Positions 9,022 to 17,430 of a DNA stretch of 64,000 nucleotides are shown here, piece after piece. The notes under the pieces are model-generated. The model did not search any database and had not been told where the DNA came from. It saw only the letters and a program-made list of their open reading frames with translations. The stretch is from Lacticaseibacillus suilingensis (lineage in GTDB: Bacteria; Bacillota; Bacilli; Lactobacillales; Lactobacillaceae): assembly GCF_016861845.1 (NCBI RefSeq), contig NZ_BOLV01000015.1:1-64000 (forward strand). Direction: 5' to 3'. Positions within the stretch are counted from its first letter, which is position 1, and each line of letters opens with the position of its first letter. The translations under genes and the position numbers were made by a program.

Positions 9022-9142
9022 GTTTTTCCTCCTAAAAAAGGCGGAGGGAGCAAGCTACTGCCACCCCCTCCGCCATTCAGCTACTAGTGATTCGCCGCCC
9101 GGTTGCCCGTACTGTGTCTTTCTTAGGCGACGATTTGCTCAA

Positions 9143-9412
9143 TTAGCCTTCTGCTGCAGCCGTTACTTCAACCGTGGACTTTGCAGTCTTGCTGCCATCC
9201 TTTGTGGTAACGGTGATGTCAGCACTGCCGGCGGCCACGCCCGTTACCAGGCCATGATCGTCTACTTTTGCAATACCATCATCGCTGGACGCGAAGGTCG
9301 TCCCGGTTTCAGTCGCATCATCAGGTGCAACTGTAGCGGTCAGCTGAACGGTCTTACCGACTTCAACGCTTACCGAGGTCGGTGCCAAAGCCACCCCTGA
9401 CACCGCTACGAT
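9143..9412 (-). CDS. Ig-like (BIG2) C-terminal extension of the major tail protein, -1 frame
   Basis: 89 codons in the -1 frame following the major tail gene. There is no plausible ribosome site of its own. The frame continues from the slippery heptamer CCCAAAA (9418-9412): after the slip the ribosome reads IVAVSGVALAP..., then a BIG2-type Ig fold (VSVEVGKTVQLTATVAPDDA ... GLVTGVAAGSADITVTT). The fused product would be 239 aa (150 + 89). The domain would decorate a fraction of tail-tube subunits and may bind surface polysaccharide. A GTCCCAAAA context identical to that in the capsid gene supports function. Confidence 0.85.
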   Translation of the reverse strand: MVAVSGVALAPTSVSVEVGKTVQLTATVAPDDATETGTTFASSDDGIAKVDDHGLVTGVAAGSADITVTTKDGSKTAKSTVEVTAAAEG

Positions 9413-9861
9413 TTTGGGACAGCAGGTGTCACTTTCGGAGCTTGAACGAAGTCAAGATGGCCCTCGAAGTCTTCGTAGTCCGTAGCGTCACCGCCACCTG
9501 CCTTGATTTCCATGGCCTTCGCAACACCAATAACGGTGTCACCATTGGTCTCCACAATCTTGTGCCAAATCTTTCGCTCGTCGTCGTTAGTCTTGCGACG
9601 AAGCCCGGCCAGCAATTCTTGAGCGGGGTCTTCTGGATCGTAGAAGCCCGAGAAGTTCCAGACTTCTGAACGGCCATTCAGCACGGTTTCGGTATTACCG
9701 TCACCGTCATAGAAGCCCTGATCGTCCGTGTCCTCTTTGGTGTCATCCTCAATGGTCTGGATGAAGTGCGCCAAAGGCAGCCAGCCATCCTCAGCTGGTT
9801 GTGCATCATCGCTCGTGTATGGGGCGATGTAGTGCAGACGTTTTGCGTTCTTTTTACGCAT
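9406..9861 (-). CDS. Major tail (tube) protein
   Basis: 151 aa from ATG 9861, with AGGAGGAACATT upstream; a GTG five codons earlier lies within that site. The protein begins MRKKNAKRLHYIAPYTSD and ends TPAVPKS. Family features include acidic loops, VWNFSGFYDPEDPAQELLAGL and DTVIGVAKAMEIKAGGGDATDYEDFEGHL. Place (after the minor capsid/terminator genes and before the chaperones) and the downstream Ig domain identify it as the tail tube subunit. The short form ends at TAG 9408-9406 and a longer form arises by -1 frameshift. Confidence 0.85.
   Translation of the reverse strand: MRKKNAKRLHYIAPYTSDDAQPAEDGWLPLAHFIQTIEDDTKEDTDDQGFYDGDGNTETVLNGRSEVWNFSGFYDPEDPAQELLAGLRRKTNDDERKIWHKIVETNGDTVIGVAKAMEIKAGGGDATDYEDFEGHLDFVQAPKVTPAVPKS
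9412..9418 (-). other. Programmed -1 frameshift site CCCAAAA in the major tail gene
   Basis: On the minus strand the zero-frame codons are GTC CCA AAA TCG TAG, so C-CCA-AAA is a canonical X-XXY-YYZ slippery heptamer two codons before the stop. The -1 frame is open for 89 codons and encodes an Ig-like domain. Possible stimulators follow: ACCGA/TCGGT arms about 40 bases downstream, and GGTGTC/GGCACC arms around the stop. The same heptamer serves the same purpose in Lactobacillus phage A2. Confidence 0.85.
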
Positions 9862-9872
9862 AATGTTCCTCC

Positions 9873-10259
9873 TCACTTAAATGTTGTCAGGTTCGCGGTA
9901 AAGTCCACGACCCAATAGAAAAAGCCCGGCTCCTCAGCTTGAGAGAACGCAGGCTTACTTGTGATGCTGATGCCGCCGAATTGGTAGCTGCCATCCTGGC
10001 TGTCTAGGTCAGACAAGGTCTCAAGGTAGTTCTGGACCTGCCAGAGTTGGTCATTAGCCGCCTCTTGGTCTTGAGAGTGAATGACGTACTCATAGGCGAG
10101 TGCGACATCCTTCTCCCCATCCATGTACTCTCTTGTTACCTGTCCTCCTGGCATTGCATAGAATGACGCCGACTCGGCTGTGCCTGGCAACCCGATACTT
10201 GTCGGGAGCGGCATCTTCTGGCTGTTGATGGCCTCCTTGAGACGGTCGTTGAAATCCAT
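9873..10259 (-). CDS. Minor capsid / tail terminator protein
   Basis: 128 aa from the ATG at 10259, which overlaps the TAA of the upstream gene (TAATG) and follows AGGGGGCACAGCT. Begins MDFNDRLKEAINSQKMPLP; contains ALAYEYVIHSQDQEAANDQLW and ends FFYWVVDFTANLTTFK. The pattern and the place after two minor capsid genes match the Minor_capsid_3 family of A118-like phages, thought to act at the head-tail joint or as tail terminator. Confidence 0.75.
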   Translation of the reverse strand: MDFNDRLKEAINSQKMPLPTSIGLPGTAESASFYAMPGGQVTREYMDGEKDVALAYEYVIHSQDQEAANDQLWQVQNYLETLSDLDSQDGSYQFGGISITSKPAFSQAEEPGFFYWVVDFTANLTTFK

Positions 10260-10591
10260 TAGAGCTGTGCCCCCTTCACGAATGCGTGCTGCCATTTGCT
10301 CATGTACAAGCCCTTAGCCCGTTCATCCCACTTCGGACCGGTGCCTGGTGTGGTGTAGTGCCAGCCAACACCGCCAACCCACTGATAGTGAGCGTAAGGC
10401 TCGATGAAATGGATGCGCGAACCATCAGAAGCCACGACCGAGCTACTGCGGAGGTGGTTGTTCTTCTTCGGTACAAACTGGTTCATGTCAGCAGCAGCTT
10501 GGTTGGCCATCACGACCATGCCACGCTGAAAGCCTTGGCGGCTGAGCTTACGCTTTAGGCCGCGGTCATTGATCTGTACTGAGAAGCCCAT
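10259..10591 (-). CDS. Minor capsid protein (Minor_capsid_2-like)
   Basis: 110 aa. A basic N-terminus (GLKRKLSRQGFQRGMVVMANQAA) is followed by FVPKKNNHLRSSS and the hallmark YAHYQWVGGVGWHYTTPGTGPKWDERAK. This HYTTPGTGPKW motif is typical of the head-tail connector/minor capsid 2 family. It overlaps its neighbours by one to a few bases on both sides. Confidence 0.8.
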   Translation of the reverse strand: MGFSVQINDRGLKRKLSRQGFQRGMVVMANQAAADMNQFVPKKNNHLRSSSVVASDGSRIHFIEPYAHYQWVGGVGWHYTTPGTGPKWDERAKGLYMSKWQHAFVKGAQL

Positions 10592-10944
10592 CAGATCACC
10601 TTCAATTCGATGCTGAACGGGGCGCTGCTGTCAGGCTCCTTATGACTCGACCAGTCGACCACTTTGTACGGGTGACCATTGAACGTGAGCCGTGCTTGCA
10701 GCCAACTGTCGTCGATGGCGTCCGGATATCCGGCAGTGTATGCAGCAAATAAAAAGACCGTAGCATTCGCCACGATCGTTCGATTTGCGCCCACGCCAGA
10801 GAAGTCCTTGGTCAGGTCAACGCGCACAGGTGCCAGCGTTATTGCCTTGTCGTAGGTCGGCTTGTTGTAGTCGCCTTCACCGAGGAACCGCTCGACCGTC
10901 ACTGTGTCATTGAGCCACGCACGGTCCGTTTGGATTACGCTCAT
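10591..10944 (-). CDS. Minor capsid protein (Minor_capsid_1-like)
   Basis: 117 aa (MSVIQTDRAWLNDTVTVERF...). The segments LAPVRVDLTKDFSGVGANRTIVANATVFLF and FNGHPYKVVDWSSHKEP fit the putative minor capsid protein 1/head-closure family. It lies between the connector-like gene and Minor_capsid_2, the usual order in this group. Start ATG overlaps the preceding stop. Confidence 0.78.
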   Translation of the reverse strand: MSVIQTDRAWLNDTVTVERFLGEGDYNKPTYDKAITLAPVRVDLTKDFSGVGANRTIVANATVFLFAAYTAGYPDAIDDSWLQARLTFNGHPYKVVDWSSHKEPDSSAPFSIELKVI

Positions 10945-11354
10945 AGGTGCATCACTCCCCTGTATAGCAAGCCGGTGCCTGACAGCGAACGTAGCGCATC
11001 ATCGCAAACAATCGTGCCAGACACATTAGCAGCCGCATCACCAAGCGTCTTGGAGACGGTAGTAGAACCAATAGATTGGCTGACCGTTTGAGCCTGAGCC
11101 GCCTTGTACTGAGTGCTCGACTTTATACCAGTGTCGGCCATGTACTTGATCTGCAGCATGACAGCTCGCTTGAACCGCGTTACACGCAAATCAAACGGAT
11201 CATCATCAATGGTGTGTGTCTGATAGTAGTTGTTGGTGATTTCGTCCAAGTACATTCCGGCGAGCGCCGACAATCCGTCAAAGTCATCGGGTAACTCCGT
11301 GACGTGCATCGCCTGAATGTAGTCTTCCGCTCCAACGTATAGTGTATTGGTCAT
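10941..11354 (-). CDS. Head-tail connector protein
   Basis: 137 aa, directly after the capsid/Ig gene. The helical N-terminal part (YIQAMHVTELPDDFDGLSALAGMYLDEITNNYY) with DPFDLRVTRFKRAVMLQIKYM resembles the small helical adaptor (gp6/gp15-type) proteins that bind beneath the portal. The C-terminal half is Ser/Thr rich. Assigned mainly by position. Confidence 0.65.
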   Translation of the reverse strand: MTNTLYVGAEDYIQAMHVTELPDDFDGLSALAGMYLDEITNNYYQTHTIDDDPFDLRVTRFKRAVMLQIKYMADTGIKSSTQYKAAQAQTVSQSIGSTTVSKTLGDAAANVSGTIVCDDALRSLSGTGLLYRGVMHL

Positions 11355-11365
11355 CTAATCACCGC

Positions 11366-11647
11366 CTAGGAAGCAGCAGCCACGGTCACCTTGACGGACG
11401 CCGTGAAGCTGCCGCTCGTAGCGGTAATGTTCGCCGTGCCCGCAGCTACAGCCGTAATGGTGCCATCAGCAGCCACCGTCGCGATGGCTTCGTTATCGGA
11501 AGCATACGTGATAGCGCCGTTGATTGCAGCCGCATCACTTGCGTTAGCTGGTTCAGCAGCAGCCGTTACCTGCTTAGTATCGCCGACCTTCATGCTGGCC
11601 GTCTGCTGGCTCATCTTGAGCCCCGTGGCCGGAGTCGGCGCTACGCT
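11366..11647 (-). CDS. Ig-like (BIG2) C-terminal extension of the major capsid protein, -1 frame
   Basis: 93 codons read in the -1 frame after the capsid gene slippery site. The sequence after the slip is [15 protein letters not shown], followed by a BIG2 fold ([20 protein letters not shown] ... [16 protein letters not shown]). There is no convincing ribosome site for independent expression at the internal ATG. The fused capsid would be 378 aa (285 + 93). The domain is related in pattern to, but not the same as, the tail Ig domain. Confidence 0.85.
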   Translation of the reverse strand, partial: SVAPTPATGLKMSQQTASMKVGDTKQVTAAAEPANASDAAAINGAITYASDNEAIATVAADGTITAVAAGTANITATSGSFTASVKVTVAAAS

Positions 11648-12501
11648 TTTGGGACCGCACTCACGTAGATGGCCTTCTTGGCGTTGTCAAAGACGATGGC
11701 ATCGTAGTAGTCGAGGCCCTTAATGGTGTCGCGGTAGCCGGAACGATCTTGCGCAGCAGGAACAGTGTCCACCGTGCCAAACTTGACGATTGGCGCAATG
11801 GCGGTTAATGGGGTCAGGATGAACTGGATGGTGTCATCAATAGTCAGGCCCTGAATGCGGTCTTTTGCTACCTTGATGATTGGCACCCCACCATCGAGTT
11901 GCGCAACGTTGCGGTTGATGCCGGCAATCTGCATCTGGTTGGTCGTGAAGGACTTGTTCACACCGGTGGCGTTCTTGAGCATCCGGTAGAATGCCGCGGA
12001 GACGAACATCACGTAACCGCCAGGCACTTCGTTGTCGGTCATGTATTCTTCCGCAGCGTCATACAGCTTGAGCACGTTGTCTTCGGTCACCACGGTCGCG
12101 TCCTTGTTGCCGGCGTTGTCGTACAGTGCCTGGATTGCGACTTGATCACGGTGCGGCACGGTGATCAGACGGCGGTGTTCAGTGACGATGTTGTTAATAG
12201 TGAGCGCAGCAGATTCGGATTCATCAAGCTGGTCAACGTCATAGCCGAACCAGTCTTCGTGGGTCAGCTTAACCGTTTCCTTCTCGATGCTAATCTGGTT
12301 GCGAGCATTTTCGCCGTTGCGCTTGTACTGCGTGGCATCCACGAAGCCGCTCATTTTGTTGATGCGCACTTCATTAGCACCAACGAAATCGGCTGCAGTC
12401 ACGGACTTGGCGCCCTGCGTCAGTACGTCCCACACTTGAGAGTCCGCCTTGAACTCCTTGTCAATGGTGGCAAGGTCTTTACTGTCTAATACTAATGGCA
12501 T
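11641..12501 (-). CDS. Major capsid protein
   Basis: 286 aa, ATG 12501 with AAGGAGTG upstream. Begins [20 protein letters not shown] and ends IYVSAVPKA. Capsid-family features: [40 protein letters not shown]-like segment, a [16 protein letters not shown] stretch and [26 protein letters not shown] near the end. It follows a GP20-type scaffold gene. A -1 slip at CCCAAAA just before the TAG adds an Ig-like domain. Confidence 0.9.
   Translation of the reverse strand: MPLVLDSKDLATIDKEFKADSQVWDVLTQGAKSVTAADFVGANEVRINKMSGFVDATQYKRNGENARNQISIEKETVKLTHEDWFGYDVDQLDESESAALTINNIVTEHRRLITVPHRDQVAIQALYDNAGNKDATVVTEDNVLKLYDAAEEYMTDNEVPGGYVMFVSAAFYRMLKNATGVNKSFTTNQMQIAGINRNVAQLDGGVPIIKVAKDRIQGLTIDDTIQFILTPLTAIAPIVKFGTVDTVPAAQDRSGYRDTIKGLDYYDAIVFDNAKKAIYVSAVPKA
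11647..11653 (-). other. Programmed -1 frameshift site CCCAAAA in the capsid gene
   Basis: Zero-frame codons are GTC CCA AAA GCG TAG; C-CCA-AAA is a canonical -1 slippery heptamer. The context GTCCCAAAA-xCG-TAGCG is the same as in the major tail gene 2.2 kb downstream. A hairpin GGCTCA-AGA-TGAGCC lies ~30 bases downstream, and a GCCG/CGGC stem is nearer. The -1 frame is open for 93 codons of Ig-like sequence. Confidence 0.85.
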
Positions 12502-12516
12502 AATTGATACACTCCT

Positions 12517-13104
12517 TTATGATTGTTTGCCGGATAGGCGAGCAGCAATCTTGTCGACCATGCTCGTGCCGCCGGCTGGGTCCGCGTTAGGGTTGCCCGA
12601 TGGGATAATCTGTGGGCTGTTTGGCTTTGCTGGTTCTTGATCGGCGGCCTTGAACAGGAACTTGCTGTCATCGGCTTCCTTGAGTGCCTTGAGCTGGTCG
12701 TCGAGACCAGTCAGGTTACCCTTTTCGTCCAATTTGAGCACATCTTTGTTAATCAGGGCGTTGACCGCTTTGGTGTTAAGTGCCCCAGACTGGATCAGTG
12801 CCAGATTGGTGGCACTGTCTAGCTTTACTTGGGACAACTGCGCCGCTGCGTCCTTCTCGGCCTGTGAGTTGGCTTCTTTGAGCTTGTCAATCTCGGCTTT
12901 GAGGTCGCTGTCGCTCTTGTGGTCCTTCTGCAACTGGTCAAGCTGGCCTGTGACTGTGGTCACCTGTTCCTTGGCCGCATCGCGTTCAGATGTCAAAGTG
13001 TTCACCTGCTCCTTGAGCGGGTTCAAGTCTTGACCATACAAAACCATCGCGCCTTTGACTTGGTCATCGTTCAGTCCTAATGCTTTCAATGCTTCTGGGT
13101 TCAT
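12517..13104 (-). CDS. Capsid scaffold protein (phage GP20 family)
   Basis: 195 aa. N-terminal ~30 residues (MNPEALKALGLNDDQVKGAM) are followed by a long coiled coil (VNTLTSERDAAKEQVTTVTG...), a central LIQSGALNTKAVNALI motif, and a Pro/Asn-rich linker ending MVDKIAARLSGKQS. This is the layout of phage minor structural protein GP20, the internal scaffold for capsid assembly, and it lies immediately upstream of the capsid gene as expected. Confidence 0.88.
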   Translation of the reverse strand: MNPEALKALGLNDDQVKGAMVLYGQDLNPLKEQVNTLTSERDAAKEQVTTVTGQLDQLQKDHKSDSDLKAEIDKLKEANSQAEKDAAAQLSQVKLDSATNLALIQSGALNTKAVNALINKDVLKLDEKGNLTGLDDQLKALKEADDSKFLFKAADQEPAKPNSPQIIPSGNPNADPAGGTSMVDKIAARLSGKQS

Positions 13105-13196
13105 GTCTTCTCCTAAGCAGTTGTTGAGCGGGTCTGCTCCCGCATGGATTTGGACACAATAAAAGAGCAGTTTAGCGACTTACTCAGGTCGTGTGT

Positions 13197-13340
13197 CTAT
13201 GCTTCTGTGAGATATGCCTCTCCGAGGTCCTTAGTGCGCTTGCTAAAGCAATAGCAGCGGCCGAAAATGTTCAGCTGCAGCCAGGCTTCTGCCTTCCAAC
13301 GACCGCCTTCTCGGTATGTGGTCATGTAGTGATGTAGCAT
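13197..13340 (-). CDS. Small phage protein, 47 aa
   Basis: Start ATG 13340 after GAGGAGGCTTATC, stop TAG 13199-13197. Sequence begins MLHHYMTTYREGGRWKAEAW and continues QLNIFGRCYCFSKRTKDLGEAYLTEA. It fills the gap between the minor head and scaffold genes with an excellent ribosome site. The WKAEAWLQL...CYCFS pattern looks like a small beta-rich protein that copies a host-like fold, but I do not recognise the family. The rest of the gap (13105-13196) holds a GCGGG-CCCGC hairpin and no further gene. Confidence 0.7.
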   Translation of the reverse strand: MLHHYMTTYREGGRWKAEAWLQLNIFGRCYCFSKRTKDLGEAYLTEA

Positions 13341-13351
13341 GATAAGCCTCC

Positions 13352-14512
13352 TCAGTATGAATGTGTGAATACTTTTTCTCGTGCATAGTCGCGATGTAGA
13401 TAGTCAAAATCACTCATCAGCTTGCGTAATGCCGCTTGGTTGCGACGAACTAGTAACTGGTTGCGCATCACGCCATCAGTATCGCTCATTTTCTCCGCCA
13501 AAGCTTGCTTTTGCTTGTATGCTCGAATGCGACGCTCTAGTTCGCGTTGTTTGGCTACCATATCCCCCTTGGCGATTGCCTCAGCTGGATCATACTGCGG
13601 CTGGTTGTTTGAGCTTGCACCTGGCACGTATAGCCACTTGAGATGGTGGCAGTTGATGCCGAATGTACCTGACGGCGTGCCGTAGCCGTGATCGTACAGA
13701 CTGATAAAGTGCTCACCTGTGTTGGCATCAGTGAAGCTCTCTGGCCGGGTGGTCACCAGCTTGCCCTGAATGGGCGCGCAGGCAGCACGGCTGGCCTCGT
13801 GGCTGCTCATAACGAAGGTATCAACGCCTACGTCATCGGCTGCCTGGTCGCGTACCGCTTGAAAGGCACGGCGGCTGGTATTGTCCACGACTAGTCGGGC
13901 ATAACTCTCTAGGCTCCATCTATGGCCGCCTTTGTCGACTAGTCCGAGGTCGATGCCTTTGTCGCGCCAGCGGTAGATGGTGGCCTTAAGCGCCTGATCA
14001 GGTGTTCTAAGGCCAGCAAGCACATCAGCGGTCGTTTCTTTGACTATCTGCTGATAAGTCTTGGTGGCCGCGTTAGTGCCGTAATTTGTGCTTAGCAGTG
14101 TCTGGTTGACATTGTTTTCAAGCGCTTGGAAGGTTTGCTTGAGATAGCCATCTAGCACTTGCTTGGTCGTGTTGACCTGCATGGAGCTCACTTGCCTTCC
14201 TGTGGCTTTGGTGGCCCGATTGTACTCTTGGTCGACTACCTTGTAGCCCTGGTGCTGGAATAGCTCGACTAGCTTGGCACGGGCAATACCAGTCGCTTTT
14301 GATGCCTCGTTGATTACGTCGGAGTTGACTAGGTGCAGGTCGTTCATGACCTCCATCTGCCACTGCAACACGTTGGTCTGGTCGACGTCTTCAATGCCAT
14401 GTTGCTGCAGTCGGTTCACGAAGTCCTCAAAGAGCTGTTGCTCCAGATGCTGATAGACGTCGATGATTGATGACTCGGTGACGTCCATCTGGTGCTGCGT
14501 GACCTTTGGCAT
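13352..14512 (-). CDS. Phage minor head/capsid protein (Phage_min_cap2-like)
   Basis: 386 aa, helical. Markers of the minor capsid protein 2 family: GYKVVDQEYNRATKATGRQ, LAGLRTPDQALKATIYRWRDKGI, YARLVVDNTSRRAFQAVRDQAADD, MSSHEASRAACAPIQGKLV and the HGYGTPSGTFGINCHHLKW segment near residue 290. This type is injected or packaged with the portal in A118-like phages. ATG 14512 overlaps the portal stop. Confidence 0.88.
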   Translation of the reverse strand: MPKVTQHQMDVTESSIIDVYQHLEQQLFEDFVNRLQQHGIEDVDQTNVLQWQMEVMNDLHLVNSDVINEASKATGIARAKLVELFQHQGYKVVDQEYNRATKATGRQVSSMQVNTTKQVLDGYLKQTFQALENNVNQTLLSTNYGTNAATKTYQQIVKETTADVLAGLRTPDQALKATIYRWRDKGIDLGLVDKGGHRWSLESYARLVVDNTSRRAFQAVRDQAADDVGVDTFVMSSHEASRAACAPIQGKLVTTRPESFTDANTGEHFISLYDHGYGTPSGTFGINCHHLKWLYVPGASSNNQPQYDPAEAIAKGDMVAKQRELERRIRAYKQKQALAEKMSDTDGVMRNQLLVRRNQAALRKLMSDFDYLHRDYAREKVFTHSY

Positions 14513-16104
14513 TAATCATCACCGCCTTCTCCAGCGTTGTCATCCCCATTACCGCCAAATAGTCCTGCTATCGGGTCTGTGGCGTTGTCGGCAGTATCTC
14601 CGGCAATCTCGGCCGCAATGCTACGTGCCTGGTCTTCGGTAACGCCTTGGACGTGCATGATGGCCTGCCAGTCGGCGCACAGGCCAGCAGCCTGCAACTT
14701 GATCCAATAATCAGCTGTTGCAGCCTTATCGGTGAAAATACCATCGTCGAAGTCCACAGCCACCTGGTCAATGGTCGGGATTGGACCGTTGTAGATGCTA
14801 CCGCCATTGATTACCGTCGCACGGCCAAGCTCACAAATGGACACCACCAGCTCTTGAATGGCACGCTCGACCATCGTTAAGTGGCTATTGCGCGTCTGGT
14901 AAGTCATGCTGTTCTCGCTGACCACTTCAGTCGCCGTCTTGACTGACTGGCCATCGAAGCTAAAGGTGCCAGCAGATAAGCCCACCTGCATCTCCAGCGT
15001 CTTCAAGAACTGGTTCATGCTCGTCACATAGTCGCTGGCACGAATAGGCGTGGTGAGATCTGTGACGCTCATCTTGTCTGGATCACCTGGCACGGTGACA
15101 AAGACGTTCTGGTCTGGGTCAAAGGCCTGCTTAGCCTTCTCAGTGCCACCCTTGACGAACTTCACATCGGTCATGCTTTCCGACACAGCGATGCGCCGCT
15201 GTCCATTTCTGACTTCCCAGTTGAACTGATCATAGGTGTCATTGAGCTGCTTGAGCGTGCTAAGAGCGTTGTCACATATGCCGATGCCAAGCGGGCTGTT
15301 GAGACTCTTGTTGTTGAAGCCAGCAGGTTTGAGGTATACGAACAACGGACGCGAGAAGCCTGGCATGTTGACCGTGTCGGCTAGGTCTGGGTACAGCATG
15401 CTTAATGGCACACGATTGCCCACTTGGTCCTTCATCTCACTGCGGTACAGCTCATTGGTGACTGTGTAGCCCAGCGGTGACCACTCATGAAACTCAAGCA
15501 GCGTGTAGTACGCTGTCTTCCCGCTCTCGGTGCGAATGGTAGGCGTAGCGATAGCAGCCTCGGTTATGTCGTTGGTGTTGGCCCGCAGCGGGAAGAAGTT
15601 GGGCGCCTGAATCCACGCCAGCTTGATTTGACCCGTTTGGGTGTCAACATATGGCCGAATTGCCAAGCCACCCATGGCTAGGCACGACTCCAAGTAGCGC
15701 TCAAAGTTCTTGCCGAAGTCGTTGGCGTTGAGCACCTGCTGCACGAACTTATTAGCCTCATCGTCATGGGGCGTAGCGTCGCCCGTGTCGGCTTCTGACG
15801 GCTCCCGGGTATCAACGGACACCTTACTCTGTTCGTTGTACAGGAGGCTTGCTAGACGCCTGCAGACGACCTGCATCATGTTGAGGCTGACATAGGGCCG
15901 CTCCATTTGGTCACCATACGTGTTGGAGTATTTGACAGTGGGGAACATGCCTTTGAAGTACAGCTTGTCTCGGTCGATGCGATCATACTCGCGTTCATCG
16001 CCGTTGATTTTCGGGTGGTCGGTTATCTTGCTCAAATTCTCGACTAGGCCCATGGCTGCGCCTCCTTTCCTGAACCAGTTTTTGATTGTGTCGATGAAGC
16101 TCAC
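14512..16104 (-). CDS. Portal protein (SPP1 Gp6-like)
   Basis: 530 aa. I start at GTG 16104 (MSFIDTIKNWFRKGG), 8 bases after AGGAGGTGACGCCT; a GTG at 16113 lies inside that site. Family features include YFKGMFPTVKYSNTYGDQMERPYVSLNMMQVVCRRLASLLYNE near residue 50-95, NDFGKNFERYLESCLAMGGLAIRPYVD, and TFSFDGQSVKTATEVVSENSMTYQTRNSH. Forms the dodecameric DNA channel at the capsid vertex. Glycine/Asp-rich C-terminus (NGDDNAGEGGDD). Confidence 0.92.
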   Translation of the reverse strand: MSFIDTIKNWFRKGGAAMGLVENLSKITDHPKINGDEREYDRIDRDKLYFKGMFPTVKYSNTYGDQMERPYVSLNMMQVVCRRLASLLYNEQSKVSVDTREPSEADTGDATPHDDEANKFVQQVLNANDFGKNFERYLESCLAMGGLAIRPYVDTQTGQIKLAWIQAPNFFPLRANTNDITEAAIATPTIRTESGKTAYYTLLEFHEWSPLGYTVTNELYRSEMKDQVGNRVPLSMLYPDLADTVNMPGFSRPLFVYLKPAGFNNKSLNSPLGIGICDNALSTLKQLNDTYDQFNWEVRNGQRRIAVSESMTDVKFVKGGTEKAKQAFDPDQNVFVTVPGDPDKMSVTDLTTPIRASDYVTSMNQFLKTLEMQVGLSAGTFSFDGQSVKTATEVVSENSMTYQTRNSHLTMVERAIQELVVSICELGRATVINGGSIYNGPIPTIDQVAVDFDDGIFTDKAATADYWIKLQAAGLCADWQAIMHVQGVTEDQARSIAAEIAGDTADNATDPIAGLFGGNGDDNAGEGGDD

Positions 16105-16116
16105 AGGCGTCACCTC

Positions 16117-17430
16117 CTAGCGTTTGAGACCTAACCGGCGGCGGTTGTCCAAGCACATGTACTTGAAGTTGTCGCAGGTGTGGTCGTTTTCCTTGATGAC
16201 TTTGGGGTCATCGCTTTGAATGGTCTTTTCGTCCCATTGGTACTGCTGATGTTGTTCTAAGAAGATGTCGTTGCCCTCTGTCTCCAAAACAAAAACCCGC
16301 CCTTGTGCGAGCAGGTCTTGAACAACGTCTATCATGTCGGCTTCTTTAAGCTTGGCCACTGGGTGCCAGTTGTCGTGGTACTCGTATGCATACTGGTTGC
16401 GGATAGCACCTTCCGCCGAGTCGATGGTCTTGCTGACTATCTGAGCGGCCGGGTATTGCTTGCTCATCGTCATGATGAAGGCGTGCATGTCCTTGACCAG
16501 CTCACTCGGCGGCTTCTTGTTGACCTGGTGTGCCGGCGAGTAGTAATAGGTGTCGAGTACATACACATTACCCTTGGCGCTGAACCCATAGACTGTGAGC
16601 GCCGTGGCTGACTGCATGTGCCCGGTATCGATCGAAAAGGCCAGGGCCATAATCTCATCGTCAGCAGGCACCTGCTGCAACTTGTGGAACAGCGCCATGT
16701 TGTATATGTTCGTGCCAAGGCCAATAATCTCGCCGAGGTACATCCAGCGGTAGTAGTCCAAATCGTTGTCATGGTAGCGCTGAATCTTCCGCAGCAATTG
16801 CTTCGAGTTGTAGTGACGCTTGTCGTCCAGGTATGTCGAGTGATGGATGTAGTAATCGGGATCGCTTCGGTGCGAGTCAACATACTCATTAATCCAAGCC
16901 CAAGGATTCTTTGGTGGATTCCAGGAACCATACACCCCAACCTCCAGGCCTTCTGGCAAATCCTCACGGATGAAGGAGTCCTCAATTGTGTCGATCTCGG
17001 CCGGCCCATCGAAGGCATCCATTTCTTCAAACCATAGGTCTTTGACGTACCCGACCGGTATCTTGAATGACTTGAGCTTTTCTGGGTCGTCTGCACCGCT
17101 GAAGTAGAAGCCCGTACCCCATTCCTTATGAATGATTTCCAGTGGGTTGGTAGTGAAGTTAAACTGCTCGGCCACGCCAGACTGAATTAGCGCCCATTTG
17201 ATTTGTGAGTACACCGACTTACGAAGCGTGTTGGCCACCTTTCTCAGAGCCACCACGTTCCCATCAGGGTAGCGCATCTTATCCTGAACCAACTTGAGGC
17301 TTATTACCGAAGATTTAGTGGACGAACGGCCGCCCTTGGCCAACTTGTGAGACTGAGGTGCCAACCAGAACGGGTAGAACACCGGGTTTATCTGCTTGAA
17401 CGGATCATTCACCTGTGTGCTCATACTCAT
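16117..17430 (-). CDS. Terminase large subunit
   Basis: 437 aa from ATG 17430 (MSMSTQVNDPFKQINP), which follows GGAGGAACATCCTG and overlaps the end of the small-subunit gene by 26 bp. Walker A-like KGGRSSTKSS at residues ~32-41; Walker B DLWFEEMDAF around residue 133. The C-terminal nuclease has an early Asp in AFSIDTGHMQSATALTVYGF and a later Asp in SKTIDSAEGAIRNQY. ATP-driven motor that packages and cuts phage DNA. Full family length. Confidence 0.93.
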   Translation of the reverse strand: MSMSTQVNDPFKQINPVFYPFWLAPQSHKLAKGGRSSTKSSVISLKLVQDKMRYPDGNVVALRKVANTLRKSVYSQIKWALIQSGVAEQFNFTTNPLEIIHKEWGTGFYFSGADDPEKLKSFKIPVGYVKDLWFEEMDAFDGPAEIDTIEDSFIREDLPEGLEVGVYGSWNPPKNPWAWINEYVDSHRSDPDYYIHHSTYLDDKRHYNSKQLLRKIQRYHDNDLDYYRWMYLGEIIGLGTNIYNMALFHKLQQVPADDEIMALAFSIDTGHMQSATALTVYGFSAKGNVYVLDTYYYSPAHQVNKKPPSELVKDMHAFIMTMSKQYPAAQIVSKTIDSAEGAIRNQYAYEYHDNWHPVAKLKEADMIDVVQDLLAQGRVFVLETEGNDIFLEQHQQYQWDEKTIQSDDPKVIKENDHTCDNFKYMCLDNRRRLGLKR

